NCBI GenBank assembly: GCA_028023455.1
Contig: JAQFVV010000112.1
Span: forward strand, 2,852,001-2,916,000
Source: Epiperipatus broadwayi
Lineage: Eukaryota > Onychophora > Udeonychophora > Euonychophora > Peripatidae
Direction: 5' to 3'
Length of the DNA stretch: 64,000 bases
Shown here: positions 23,507-34,605 of the stretch, piece by piece
How positions within the stretch are numbered: the first letter of the stretch is position 1
Layout: every line of letters starts with the position of its first letter
The notes under the pieces: model-generated
The model's database searches: none
What the model saw: only the letters and a program-made list of their open reading frames with translations
Told to the model about the DNA's origin: nothing
Program-made: the position numbers and the translations under genes

Positions 23507-25295
23507 TATATTCATAACCAAAATCATACATGGATGAACTTGTAAAGTATATCATAAATATATTCTTGGTGTTGAATAGGCATGTTCTGCTTTCATATAT
23601 GCTTTGAACAATAACTAGCTTTATTATCTTAGTTATAAGTAGTTTAAGTGATTTTGAAAGTTAAAAATGTCTATTTGTAGGTCTGCTTTCAAAACAGGTT
23701 TCATTTGCCTGTCTAATGTGATTTTTTAAAACTTTCTATGAATTAAAAATCTCATAATTGTATTAATCTTTAGGGTTTATATGATCATAGAGAAAGGTGG
23801 GTATCCACCTTTTTCATTAATAAAAGGTTGATTTCAGCATATTGACGATTGTTGGCATTGAAATAGATATGGGCTGTTTTTATGCTTATATAAACAGGGG
23901 TACTTAAAAATTACCAAAATTTTATAATAAAAAATTATTTATTTGTTTTGAAGTGTTATAAATTTAATTTCTTTCAAATTACTATCCATTTGATGCAATA
24001 CACAGGTCCAAACATGTTTTTAATTTTTTAAAGTAATCCAAAACACTTGAAAAGTGATGCCTTTTAACACCTGTGGCATTTCCCCCCACCACTTCTAAGT
24101 CTGCAAAAAAAACATTTTTTCATTTGGGATATTAAAATGAATTTCACAAAGTGAGATCAAGTGAATATAGCTGATAGAGAAGTGATCATGCTGAATTTAA
24201 TTAAAAAGTGTTTCCACTTAAGGCTTTGAGAGATGCCACTTTGTAAGAGTGACACTTGCACTCTTTTATTTGCTGCAGACAGTTTTGTTTTACTAACTTG
24301 CAAATAAAATGCCTGACTATTACAAATTAAATCTGAGAGAAAAATGTTTACATGCAAAAAATATCAGCATTGTTTTGACTTTGAATTTTTCTTACAATGC
24401 TTTTTAGTTATGTGGTGAATTTAACATTTCAGTTAAACCAATCATGTTATGAGATCCTCTTGCTTGTAATCTGTTTCAAGCATTGTAACTGATTTCCCTG
24501 AATTTTCTGCAAACAAAAACAAAATTTTGTATTATTCAAACTTTTCAGTCATTGTAAAAGTCGACAAATACATGAAATGCACTTTACAAAAAATGTGTTA
24601 CATGGTAACACACTTTCACACAGTGATATCATTTGGAAGAATAATGCAGAAAGGTTTCTGTGAGAAGTTTGTACTCCAACAAGTGTGCAAACCAGAGAAT
24701 GCTTTGTTTATTTTTGGATCCACCCTCATACATATATAATTTTTTGTTCTTATAATATACAATACAAATTTACCCAGATAGGTACTTTAATGATTACTAC
24801 TAATTATGTATTGGTCTAGAAAATATTATATCATATTTAGTCCAGATATATATTTTAATTTTAATTGAAAATTATGGAATAAGTAATTTAAGTTTATTCC
24901 AGTTTTTTTCTTGGGTGATATCTTAAATATTTTTATAATTTTTCATTTCAACACATGTATTTTGATCACATAAGTAAAAATATCTAGAAAAAGTAAATGG
25001 CCCATAAGAGATACTCTTTATCTGTTAAATACTAATAATTTGGTAATGATCTTTTTAGAAAATATATGAAAAGTTGTAATCTGATCTAGAACAAGAGTGC
25101 TAGTTTAGTATGAAATACATTTAGGGAATCATTCATCTTTTTTCAGAGAAGTCTTTGCTCATGTGATTAAAGTATATGTGAAAAATGGAACAATATATAT
25201 ATATATATATTAATTCTAATATTCTCATAAATAAATTATGAATTCATATTATTATTTCTGAGAGCTTCCATGTAATAAAAATATAATAGCCACAT

Positions 25296-25337
25296 AGCTG
25301 ATGTTTCAGTATAATAACAAGTACTTTCCTCAGAGGT
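25296..25337 (-). ncRNA. Hammerhead ribozyme-like motif, left PLE copy
   Basis: On the minus strand: CTGAGGA (CUGANGA core), then AAGTACTTG...TATACT in which AGTA pairs with TACT (stem II), then GAAAC, then ATC (a permitted NUH cleavage triplet), then AGCTATG. Stem I would be ACCT facing AGCT, three of four pairs. Stem III would be at most two pairs, as reported for PLE hammerheads that work as dimers. Confidence 0.5.
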
Positions 25338-25422
25338 TCTTTCTCAAATCATAAGAACATGTTTGATGAGATTTAAAATCGTCATTTTTTTTCCTTTGTT
25401 GTTTTCTCCTCATTCTTAAATT

Positions 25423-25611
25423 CTATTGGTTGAAAAGTTTACAAAATATATTATCCTCTAATAACTTTTGACAAATATTATTAATTTTCTTCAATTCACA
25501 CTTTTCATTTATGTTCTTAGACTTTTTAAAAATCTCTATAGATTCCCTTAGCAGTCCAGTCATATTATTCAATTTTTGCCAGAACATGTGTTTTATTAAA
25601 ATTGATGTCAT
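25423..25611 (-). pseudogene. PLE C-terminus, left copy
   Basis: The minus-strand frame of 62 codons is lysine-rich (SIEIFKKSKNINEKCELKKI) and ends NIFCKLFNQ. It corresponds to the tail after the GIY-YIG domain. The upstream frame contains NHDINFNKTHVLAKIE, the usual close of a PLE endonuclease domain, but is shifted, so the two parts are no longer joined. Confidence 0.5.
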
Positions 25612-25724
25612 GGTTAGTTAATTTAATGTGTAAATAAATGGTTGATGAATTGGATATTTCTCAAACTGTCAACTTGTGTTTTTCCTTTCTTATGTTTATT
25701 CTATAATTGGTCTGTTTGCATTCT

Positions 25725-25829
25725 TACATTGGGCAGACCAATCATAGAATAAACATAAGAAAGAAAGAACATATGTTGGCAGTTAGAAAAAATCCAATTT
25801 ATCATCCATTTATTCACACATTCAATTAA
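25725..25829 (+). pseudogene. GIY-YIG endonuclease fragment, right copy
   Basis: From the centre of the palindrome the plus strand reads YIGQTNHRINIRKKEHMLAV and then R-K-N-P...HTFN before a stop. Y-I-G, the Arg of N-I-R and the His of K-E-H are the pattern of the GIY-YIG core in PLEs. The N-terminal half of the domain is missing because the palindrome centre cuts it. Confidence 0.7.
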
Positions 25830-26092
25830 CTAATCATGATATAATTTTAATAAAACACATACTCTGGAAAAAATTGAACAATATAACCAGAGACTGCTTT
25901 AAAAGACCTAAGAACATAAATAAAAAGTGTGAATAAAAAAAATTAACAATATTTGGAAAAAGCTATTGAAGGATAAAATATTTATAAAACTTCTCAACCA
26001 ATAGAATTTGAGAATGAGGAGAAAATGACAAAGGGAAAAATATAATGATTTTAAATCTCACCACACACATTCTTATGATTTGGGAAAGAAGA

Positions 26093-26134
26093 AGCTCTGA
26101 GGAAAGTACTTGTTATTATACTGAAACATCAGCT
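26093..26134 (+). ncRNA. Hammerhead ribozyme-like motif, right PLE copy
   Basis: The plus-strand layout is AGCT (26093-26096, stem I), CTGAGGA (26097-26103, core), stem II with AGTA/TACT inside 26104-26122, GAAA (26123-26126), C, ATC (26128-26130, NUH site), AGCT (26131-26134, stem I partner). All core positions are present. The motif is almost identical to the left copy although the surrounding arms have diverged. PLEs are known to carry hammerheads in their terminal repeats; activity here is untested. Confidence 0.55.
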
Positions 26135-26594
26135 ATTTAGCTATTATATTTTTACTACACAGAAGTTCCTGGAAATAATATATATATATAAATAATATTA
26201 AACAAGGAAAAAGAAGAATTGAATGGAATTAATTGTTTCATCTGATTATTTTTGATAAAAATGAAATATTAATCTTTAATTAAAGTTTAAAATGTATATC
26301 TTGGATAAAAAGGATATGATAATTTTTAGTATAATAAATGATTAGCAATAATCATTAAAGTATTTATCTGGGAAGGATGGTGTAATATATGTGACTGCAA
26401 GAAGTTTGATACCTTTAGACTGTATTGGAATAATTCTATATTGATAAACACTGAACAAGAAAAATAAAGAAGTCTGAGAAGTTGCAACTGGGCCAATTGA
26501 ATGCTGATTTAGCATGAAATGCATCTTGGGTGATGTTTCATATATTTTTATTCTTGTGAATAAAATATGTGAATGAAAAATTATACATATATAT

Positions 26595-26662
26595 GTGCAC
26601 AGATATTAATGCCATTAATCTAAAACAAGTGCCCAGATATTAATGCCATTAATCTAAAACAA
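26595..26662 (+). repeat. 34-bp tandem duplication
   Basis: GTGCACAGATATTAATGCCA... (26595-26628) is repeated at 26629-26662 with one difference (CAC to CCC). Confidence 0.9.
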
Positions 26663-26895
26663 AACAAAAGTCAATTATTAATTTTAATATCTCTTTGCTA
26701 TAAGTTTATATTTTTTGTATGTTAAACTTATTTTTATAATAGCATGCAATTTTTATTGTAATAAAAACTTTTTTCTATTATCATTATCATTATTAATATT
26801 TGAATAAAATATAAAGCATGTCATTTAGTTATTTGCCCCCCCTCCAATTTCTGGTATTTTATAAGATGTTGCAATAAAAAAATTTTTTGCAGTTA

Positions 26896-26992
26896 TTACA
26901 GTTGTTGTTATTGTTATCATCATCATCAACATCATCGTCATCATCATCATCATCCTCCTCCTCCTCATTATTATTATTATTATTATTATTAT
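26896..26992 (+). repeat. Compound trinucleotide microsatellite
   Basis: (GTT)n, (TCA)n, (TCC)n and (TTA)n follow one another in about 97 bp. Confidence 0.95.
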
Positions 26993-27978
26993 TTAAAAGT
27001 TAATAATTAAAGTTTTAGTTGCTATTTTTCTAGGAAAAAATGACCATTATGAGATAAATAGAGGAGGTGTTGAACAAAAAAAAACTTTAAACAAAATAAA
27101 AACATAGTACTCATATCTTTTTTAAATGATTTAATTTTAATGAAACAAAAATTAATTTTTTTTTTGTTATATCCAAGTTTGAATTTTCAAATTTGCTTCC
27201 AGAATAAAATAAAGAAGAGAATATAAACTAAAAGAATCCATATTTTTATTTACCTAAAAATTAAATTAAAAAAAAAAAAGTCCATACATGTTTAAATATT
27301 TTTCAAAAAATCCAAGCATTTGTAAAATAAGTATATTTTATATAGAAAAGTTATATAAAACAAAATGCTGATTAAAAACTTTAAGTAAAAAAAAATGCAG
27401 CATTTCTTTTTAAATTAAAAGATGAATACAAAGAAAATAAAAAATCATTATTTTACCATAATTCATATAAGGAGAACCTAAGAATAGTATTTTTTTACAT
27501 TTACCTTCCTTTTTTTTATATACTATTTTCTATATAAATTTATTTATTGATTGTGTATATACTTTTCTGACAAACATTTTTTTTTTTTTTTACAATGTGT
27601 TATTGAATTTTTATTTAAACAAGTTCATTTTTATACTCTCTTTTGGAAAGAGATTTTATAAATCAAATTTAACTGAAATAAGCAGTAATACAATGGATGT
27701 GATTCCATGTTTTTCTGATTTAAATCAGTTGGATGATGATGTAAGATGAAATGTTTAGTTAAATTTAATATAGATTGTGCTACAAGATTTCATCAATTAA
27801 TAATACTATTATATATTAATTGGTACTATTTAATTATACAATTATATATATATATATGTAATGAGATATCAGATGTTTTTTGTTCATATTCCTTTTTATT
27901 TAAAAATGTTTTTTGATAATTAATTTTTATTATTATTAAAAATTTGTTTTACTATTTAATCCTAATTTTTTTTTACAT
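26993..27978. other. AT-rich spacer without recognised feature
   Basis: Homopolymer-rich sequence with no recognised homology. Confidence 0.5.
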
Positions 27979-28650
27979 ATATCTAGCTATCTACCTATCT
28001 ACATGCCCACCAGACCACCCACTGGCCCACCTGCTTGCCTGTCCACCTGCCTGCCTGCCTACTCACCTGCCCATCTACCCTGCTTACCCAAATACCCACC
28101 TACCCACCCACTTACCTACCTACCCACTTACCTACCTACCCACTTACCTACCTACCCACTCACCCACCTACCTACCTACATGCCCACCTACCTACCTATC
28201 TACCCACCCACCTATCTATCTATTCCCCTACCTACTCACCCACTTACCTACCTACCCCTACCTATCTACCTACCTACCCACCCACCTACCTAACTACCAA
28301 GGCACCTTACCTACCTATCCCTTACCTACTTACGCCCTACCTATCTACCAACCTACTTACTCACCTACCTATCTACCCACCCACCTACCTACCTATCCAC
28401 CCACCTACCTACCTATCCCCTACCTACCTACTCACCTACCTACTCCCTACCTACTACATATCTACCCACCCACCTACCTAGCTACCCACCCACCTACCTA
28501 TCTACACACCTATTTATCTACCCACTCACCTACCTACTCACCCACCTACCTAACTATCCCCCACCTACCTACTCTACCTATCTACCCCCTACCTATCTAC
28601 CAACCTACCTACCCACCCACCTATCTACCCACTCACTTACCTACCTATCT
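27979..28650 (+). repeat. (CCTA)n-type tetranucleotide array, 670 bp
   Basis: A degenerate CCTA/CCCA/TCTA tetramer repeat, with C and T in three of four positions and almost no G. Because TAA, TAG and TGA cannot arise from it in register, all three forward frames stay open (overlapping 'ORFs' rich in Pro, Thr, Tyr and Leu at 27944-28660, 28003-28293 and 28035-28481). These are artefacts. The array stops exactly where an RTE fragment starts (28651). The complement is rich in GG and GGG runs. Confidence 0.95.
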
Positions 28651-29190
28651 ATGGATATAATTAAACTTGGTTGGTATGCTTTTGATAAAAATAAGTTAAT
28701 ATTAAAATAAAATATGCCTATGTGTTTAAAAAGAAACATTTTTAATAAATGTGTTTTACCAGTTCATACTTATGGATATGAGACTTGGACATTCAACAGA
28801 AGAGCACTACAGCTACTTTAGGTGACCCAAAGAATTATGGAGAGGTGTATGTTAGGAGTAATAAGAAGAGATTGAAAATGAAATACACGAGTAAAAAAGC
28901 AAACAGGTGTTTCTGACATTGTTGAAAGAATTAAGAGACTGAGGTGGAATTGGGCTGGGCACATTACTAGAAGAGATGATAATAGAGGAACAATTGAAAT
29001 TTTAAACTGGGTTTCAAGAGATTTAAAAGATCCAGAGAGAGACCACATATGAAATGGATAGATGAAATAAGGAAATGTGCAGAATAATGTGGAGAAGAGA
29101 GACTAGAGATCAGAGAAAATGGATTGAACTTGGAGAGATCTTTATTCTGCAGTGGATTGACAATGATTTAAAATAATGATGATGATATAT
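28651..29190 (+). mobile_element. RTE-type LINE, 3' end with GATGAT tail
   Basis: Begins within the 'IKLGWYAF' region and reads on through CLKRNIFNKCVLPVHTYGYE, TWTFNRRAL, MERCMLGV, RLRWNWAGHITRRDDNR and the final LGEIFILQWI before an AATAATGATGATGATAT tail. Stops and frameshifts are present but the order is perfect, so it is a 5'-truncated copy. Similarity to the copies at 55, 60 and 64 kb is high. Its start coincides with the end of the (CCTA)n array. Confidence 0.85.
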
Positions 29191-29681
29191 GTTTTGTACT
29201 GATGATTAGCTATTTTTTTATCTGATATATTTTAACTAATAAAATAAATTGGTATTAATATAATAAAATGTAGGTATTATTTAATTTTTTTAAAAAATTC
29301 TTTAAAAATCTAATTTGTAATTTATCTTAGCGTATTAAGAATTGTTTGAGCTTAAAATAGGTTTATATGATGAATTGTGTGTGATTATTGACTATAAAAA
29401 GCATCATATTTAAAGAGTTAATGTTTCATCTTTCATACTTTGTAATAAAACATTTAAAATCTGATGACCATTTCACATGCTTTCACATGCTACATCCTCT
29501 GATTACAAAGTCTTGCACTTGGTGGAATTACTGTATGAAGTTTGTTATTCTAAAATCTGTTTATAGAAATAGAATTAAGTCTATTATGATTGTGACTGCT
29601 AATGTTTATGAGCTTGCCACATTTGTTAAAAGCAGTATTGTGAGTTTTATATCATCATAGTTTGCAATTGAGACATTGACC
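29191..29681. other. Spacer
   Basis: Nothing assigned. The 90-codon ORF at 29388-29660 has no domain I recognise. Confidence 0.45.
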
Positions 29682-30050
29682 CATATATATTATATATGGT
29701 TCACAAATAAGCTCTTACCAAGCTTTGCAAAATCCCAGACTGGTTTCTGTTACTGGATTCCTCAGTGAGATGCTAGGATATTCAAGCAATAAATTAAAAA
29801 TACGAGGACAAGCCCAGCACTTTATCTAATGGATAATTATTAAGTAGAAAATCTGATATGAATGTCTAAAAATTTTCATACTTAATAGTTATCCATTAGA
29901 TAAAGTGCTAGGCTTGTCCTGGTATTTTTAATAAGCAAAATATCCTAACACCTCACTGAGAAAGCCAGTAGCAAAAACTGGTCTGAGATTGGGGTTATTC
30001 TGCAAAGCTTGCTAAGAACTTATTTGCGATCTCTATATATAACACTACTA
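29682..30050. repeat. 370-bp hairpin
   Basis: ATATATGGTTCACAAATAAG (left) faces its partner near 30020-30045. AGCTTTGCAAAATCCCAGAC, the GTTACTGG block, CTCAGTGAG, GGACAAGCC(C/T)AGCACTTTA and ATCTAATGGATAA all recur inverted. Loop near 29855-29870 (GATATGAATGTC). A scrap with AACTATTAAGTAGAAAATCT near 61225 belongs to the same family. Confidence 0.85.
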
Positions 30051-32254
30051 ATACAATCTTGTTAAATTAGATCATGTGACATATGACTTGATTTTCTTGT
30101 GTGTGTGTATATATATATATATATATAACATCATAAAATTTTTTTACACTGAGCTAATAGGCACTATTATCCACACCACTTGAAAGTTTGGAGACGTATT
30201 TTCTGTTTTAACATAGCAAAAAATGTATTGATTAAATAAAGATGTTAAAATTTATTAACGACAATAGTTATTAGACATTACATTATAGTAATGGAAATAG
30301 TCATGTAATGCTTGTCATGTGCTGGTGCAAACAGTTCAAGCATTGACATGAAAACACATTAAGCATAATATAGGTTATTAGTTATTAATATACATTTTTG
30401 AAAGGTGTGGATCACTTAGATCATAGTTCTTTAGTTATGATTCTACAGTCCATTAGAAATCTTTGGAATATCCAAATATTGGTTAAATGATTACTGCAAT
30501 TTATGATGACTAAACATTCTAAGTTTTACAAAAAAATCAAAAGATATTATCTAAGATCTTTGGAGGGCAATCAAGATGGCACAAGATTTTTGTATTTTCA
30601 TTTTATTATTTTTAATGATTTTAAACTTGTCAATGTAAAAGGCTATGCTTAACATTTTCCTAATAGTCTATAAAACCTATTTAAAAGCTACAGTTTATGT
30701 ATATGAACTATGTTTGATTGCAGACATCTTTGACATCAGGGCATGCAAATTAATTATCTAATTGATAAAGCGTTAAAATATCAGAAACCCAAAAACAATA
30801 AATCTTGTCTCTACCCAATTTAACATTAATAATCATAATGATGATGATGAAAATGAGAAGGATAAACTCTGTTTTATAAAAAGAGTCATTATTTATGAAG
30901 ATGCAGATGAAAACTGATAAAACTATATGGACAAAATGGATTTTTTTAAAAAAAAAATTATTGTATATGGATGCAATAAAGGGATATCAGTTACTCATCT
31001 TTATGCCAGTCCAATGAGATAAAAATTAAAATCATGACTTTTATTTTGAAGAGATTTAAGATTTTTCATTCAGATAGCTAGTTCAAAGTTAACACAGCTT
31101 ACTAGCCAACATTAGGCAATAAATTGATATCTACTATTCTTAGTTATAGAGTAAAATTAGTATGACAATTTGATCAAACTCTCATCCTCTGCAAAGCATG
31201 GTAAATACATACTACCTTTTTCTTCATTTCTATGAGGATTTATTGGAGATGCCTTTATTCTACAGTGATCTATTTATTAAAAAATTGTTTAACAGCAACA
31301 ATTGGAAAATAACATGCTAATTCTTTATCCACTAATATTTTTATGGTATTATAAATGTATAATGATTGAGGGGTATATCAAATGAAAAATGGAGTAGATG
31401 GCATATAGAAATCTATTCAGTTGAAAATTAAGCAGTGAAGAAAGCAACAGAAAAATCCATTTATCACAAAGAATAGAAAATGTTGCAAAAGTGCATATAC
31501 ACTTATTATCATGAAAATGCTGATGGAAAAATAGAGAAAGATTTAAGTCGGAGAAGAGTAGATGAAAATTCCAGAAATGAGGGAGATTGTCCCGGGTTAG
31601 GGGGTTCGCTTTCTGGCCAATGCTATGACAAATGAAAAAAAGAAAATGAGGAAGTTCGTGAGGTTAAAATGAAATAGATTACAATTAGAGAAAATTTACT
31701 ACAGATTTATGCTTCAGTTAAAGTAGAGGCAACAAAATAAAGAGAATGACTGGTGATGATGATGATGATTCTGCAATGATTACTAATACATAATACCGTC
31801 ATTCAAATTTTCTTTATGAATTGACTTCAGCTGTTACACACCAGTCTTTCCATTCCTAGCTTGATAGCTATGATTAAACCCATGTAGATTTAATTTTCTG
31901 AATGCAGGTCACATATAATAATATTCTAAATTGTATTAAAATCTGAACGTCATTTAAACATGTCATTATTTATCATATTTCTTAATAATGATCCAGTAAT
32001 TGCAGAACTTACTGTTTATTTAATGTAAGGAAAATAAATAATCAAATGGCATTATTGTTTGGGAACTCATAAGAAATTTGAATACCAAAAGTGGAAGAGA
32101 TGGAATCTGTCTGAAAATCTTTTGCTTCAGAGTCTGACACTTTACCATTGCTCTAAATCATGCAATTTAAAACCTTTTTTGATACTTTATGGAAGTATAA
32201 GTTTGTATTGCAGAAGTAAAAAGTGATATGAGAGATTTGAACTTAGGATTTTAC
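30051..32254. other. Mostly unassigned spacer
   Basis: A GT/AT run near 30100-30126, GATGAT runs near 30840 and 31755, and the SINE scrap at 31588-31650 are the only landmarks. No coding homology. Confidence 0.4.
31588..31650 (+). mobile_element. tRNA-derived SINE scrap
   Basis: GGGGGTTCGCTTTCTGGCCA is a B-box with its 3' acceptor side. It is followed by ATGCTATGACAAATGAAAAA, the same post-tRNA phrase as the SINE at 42970-43336. The A-box half is missing. Assigned to the same SINE group. Confidence 0.6.
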
Positions 32255-32640
32255 AGTCTATATTCGTCCTTTTGTCTCAAACAACCAACACACATGACCA
32301 CATATATGCAAAAAAAGATAGAAGATTCTCAATATACATATTTTGTGTAAAACGATCAATTGGGACAGTTCATAATCTTCTACACACACATATATATATA
32401 CAATCAATGCTTGACTTACATTAAGATAGAAATTCCTTAAACTTTAATGAACAGGATTTAAGCTTCTCACCCTCCCAACTATTCGAGTATCCATTTTATT
32501 AAAAAACCAATAATGGAAAGCTCAAAGCTCTTGATAAATTTGATATTCTAGTCATAACTAGATAGACCTTACTTCAATCTAATGCCTCATATTATCAGAC
32601 CTTTACATATCTATATATTAATAAAAGAGGAGTAGGCTGA
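32255..32640 (+). repeat. Foldback family F, single arm
   Basis: One arm in left orientation: CAACCAACACACATGACCAC, ACACACACATATATATATAC, CTTTAATGAACAGG and AATGGAAAGCTCAAAGC line up with 19440-19822. No matching inverted partner lies directly next to it. Confidence 0.7.
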
Positions 32641-32689
32641 ACTTATAGATGTAACTGACTTCCAAGGCCATATGTAATCAGCCTACTCA

Positions 32690-33625
32690 TTCAAGAGAGG
32701 ATTTTCAGACTATATTTATCCTTCATTCCATCTCAAGCAACTGACACCCATGACTACATACATGCAAAAAACATAAATGATCCCCAATATCATATTTCAA
32801 CCAGAATCAGCATTTATCAGTTGAGCCAGATCATAATCTCCCACACATATATGCAATCAATGCTTGGCTTATATTAACCTAACAATTCCTTAAACTTTAA
32901 TGAACAGATGCTCGGCTTATATTAACCTAACAATTCCTTAAACTTTAATGAACAGACTTCAATCTTCTCACCCTTCCAACTATTCAACCATCCACTTCCA
33001 TTAAAAAAACAATGATGGAACAACCAAAGCCCTCCCTGGTGGATTGGATATCATAGTCATAACCATGTGTTGGTAGTTTGAGATTGAGTGAAGGATGAAT
33101 ATAGACTATGTTTAAATCTTGCTATTTACTTATATAAAAAACTGAATGAACAGACTAATTAAAATATTGCCTTAGAAATAGGTTGGGTTACATCTATAAA
33201 TTCAGCATATTCTTCTCTTATTAATACATGGAAACATAATGATTCTATAATATGAGGGATTAGATTGACATAATGTCTACATGAGTATTACTTCAATATC
33301 AATTCCACCAAACATTTTGAAAGTTCCACCGTTGTTTTTTCCATGAAATGGACAGGTGAATAGTTGGAAAGATGAGAAGATTGAAGCCTGTCTATTAAAG
33401 TTTAAGTAATTGGTATTCTAATATAAACTGAGCACTGATTGTATAAATGCATGAGAGATTATGACATGGCCTAAATGATGAGTACTGATTCTGCTTGAAA
33501 TACATATATTGAGGATCATCTATCTTTTTCACATTATGTGGTCATGTGTGTCAATTGTTTGGGTTGGAGTAAAGGATGAACATAGACTGAAAAAAACCTA
33601 AGTTTAAATCCTTCTACTTACTTAT
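32690..33625. repeat. Foldback family F, inverted pair 2
   Basis: The left arm, about 32695-33070, is mirrored by the right arm, about 33232-33625 (right-arm landmarks: TTAAAGTTTAAGTAATTGG, TAAACTGAGCACTGATTG, TTTTTCACATTATGTGGTCA). A 53-bp block of the left arm (from CTTGGCTTATATTAACC to CTTTAATGAACAGA) is tandemly duplicated at about 32853-32958. No ORF. Confidence 0.78.
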
Positions 33626-33731
33626 ATAAGGAACATTCAGTACACTGAAGAAATAGACTAATTTTAAAATGTTAAAATATTTTAATTTTATTATGCAAAT
33701 TGTATCATAAATTATATTTATTATAAGAGTA

Positions 33732-34370
33732 ATATATAGGGTATATGAGCACAGTCTTTCACATGACCTACCACTCTCCACACTATCTCATAACACTGAT
33801 ACACTTGAACACATATGTTGAAAAGATAAATAATCACTAATATCCGTATTTCATGCTAAAACGGCAATCATCAGTTGATCCAGATTATTATCTTTATACA
33901 TATATGCTATAAGTGCTCAGATATATATTAAGAGAGCCAATCTTCATACTTTTATGGACAGGCTTCAATCCACTCCACACTCTAACTCTTCAACTGTCTA
34001 TCCAATTAAAAATCTGATGATGGAATGCTCAAAGGCCATCCTGAGGCTGAGATTCTTGTCACCCCCATGTTGACCTAATGTCAATCTGACCCCTCAATTG
34101 GATGGACGGTTGAAGAGTTGGAGTGTGGAGTGGATTGAAGCATGCCCATTAAAGTATGAGATTGGCTATCTTAATATATACCTGAGCACTTATAGCATAT
34201 ATGTATAGAGATAATAATCTGGACCAACTGATGATTGCTGGTTTAGCATGAAATACATATATTGGTGATTATTTATCTTTTCAACATATATGTGTTCAAG
34301 TGTATCAGTGTTATGAGATAATGTGGAGAGTGGTAGGTCGTGTGAAAGTCTGTGCTCATATACCTATATA
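33732..34370. repeat. Foldback family F, inverted pair 3 (compact hairpin)
   Basis: The tightest of the three pairs. The left arm starts TATAGGGTATATGAGCACAG and the right arm ends with its complement at 34351-34370. Arms of about 270 bp and roughly 90% identity flank a loop of about 90 bp (34005-34096) that holds the AATGCTCAAAGG block. The better match suggests this pair is younger, or was homogenised. Confidence 0.85.
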
Positions 34371-34506
34371 TTACATATATAAACACAGGTATATAATAAG
34401 CCTGTGTGTTTCAGTTGTTATAAGAGTAATAGTAATTTTTTGCATTTTGCAAATCACATTATTTATTTTAAAAAACTTCTTTTTAGTCATAAAGAAAAAA
34501 TTGCTA

Positions 34507-34605
34507 TTTTTGTTTTTATTACATTTTTTTTCTCATTTAATTTAAAATAAATAATTTTTGTTTTTATTACATTTTTTTTTCTCATTTAATTTAAAATAAA
34601 TAAAT
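34507..34605 (+). repeat. 49-bp tandem duplication
   Basis: TTTTGTTTTTATTACATTTT... through TTTAAAATAAATAA occurs twice in a row. Confidence 0.9.

Larger units (their letters stand above)
23075..25254. other. Spacer with little recognised content
   Basis: Apart from the (AT)n run and a hammerhead-like motif at 23474-23506 nothing is assigned. A short GGTGG/CCACC palindrome sits at 23796-23815. Text near 25100-25140 (TAGTATGAAATACATTTAGG) resembles the outer end of foldback family F. Confidence 0.4.
25255..26180. mobile_element. Palindrome of two Penelope-like tails, head to head
   Basis: Two copies of the same PLE 3' region lie in opposite directions about a small loop at about 25722-25736 (TGCATTCTTACATTG). 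The right copy runs plus from the GIY-YIG box outward; the left copy mirrors it on minus. Landmarks are CAAATGATGGTTGATGAATTG-like spacing, AATAAAACACATG, CAACCAATAGAATTT and the outermost CTGAAACATCAGCTAT. The arms differ by perhaps 15-20%, yet a block of more than 40 bp near each outer end is almost identical (see the ribozyme entries). PLEs are known for inverted and tandem arrangements. Confidence 0.8.

Noticed and set aside
27944-28660. 238-codon ORF rich in Pro/Thr/Tyr/Leu and two overlapping ORFs
   Set aside because: They lie in a tetranucleotide array that cannot form stop codons; all three frames are open. Not a gene.
29388-29660. 90-codon ORF
   Set aside because: No recognisable domain or repeat homology; AT-rich chance ORF is more likely.
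29740-29775. CTGAGGA...GAAAC on the minus strand in the 29.7 kb hairpin
   Set aside because: The GAAAC lies in the loop of a separate CCAGT/ACTGG hairpin, so the hammerhead fold is not formed.
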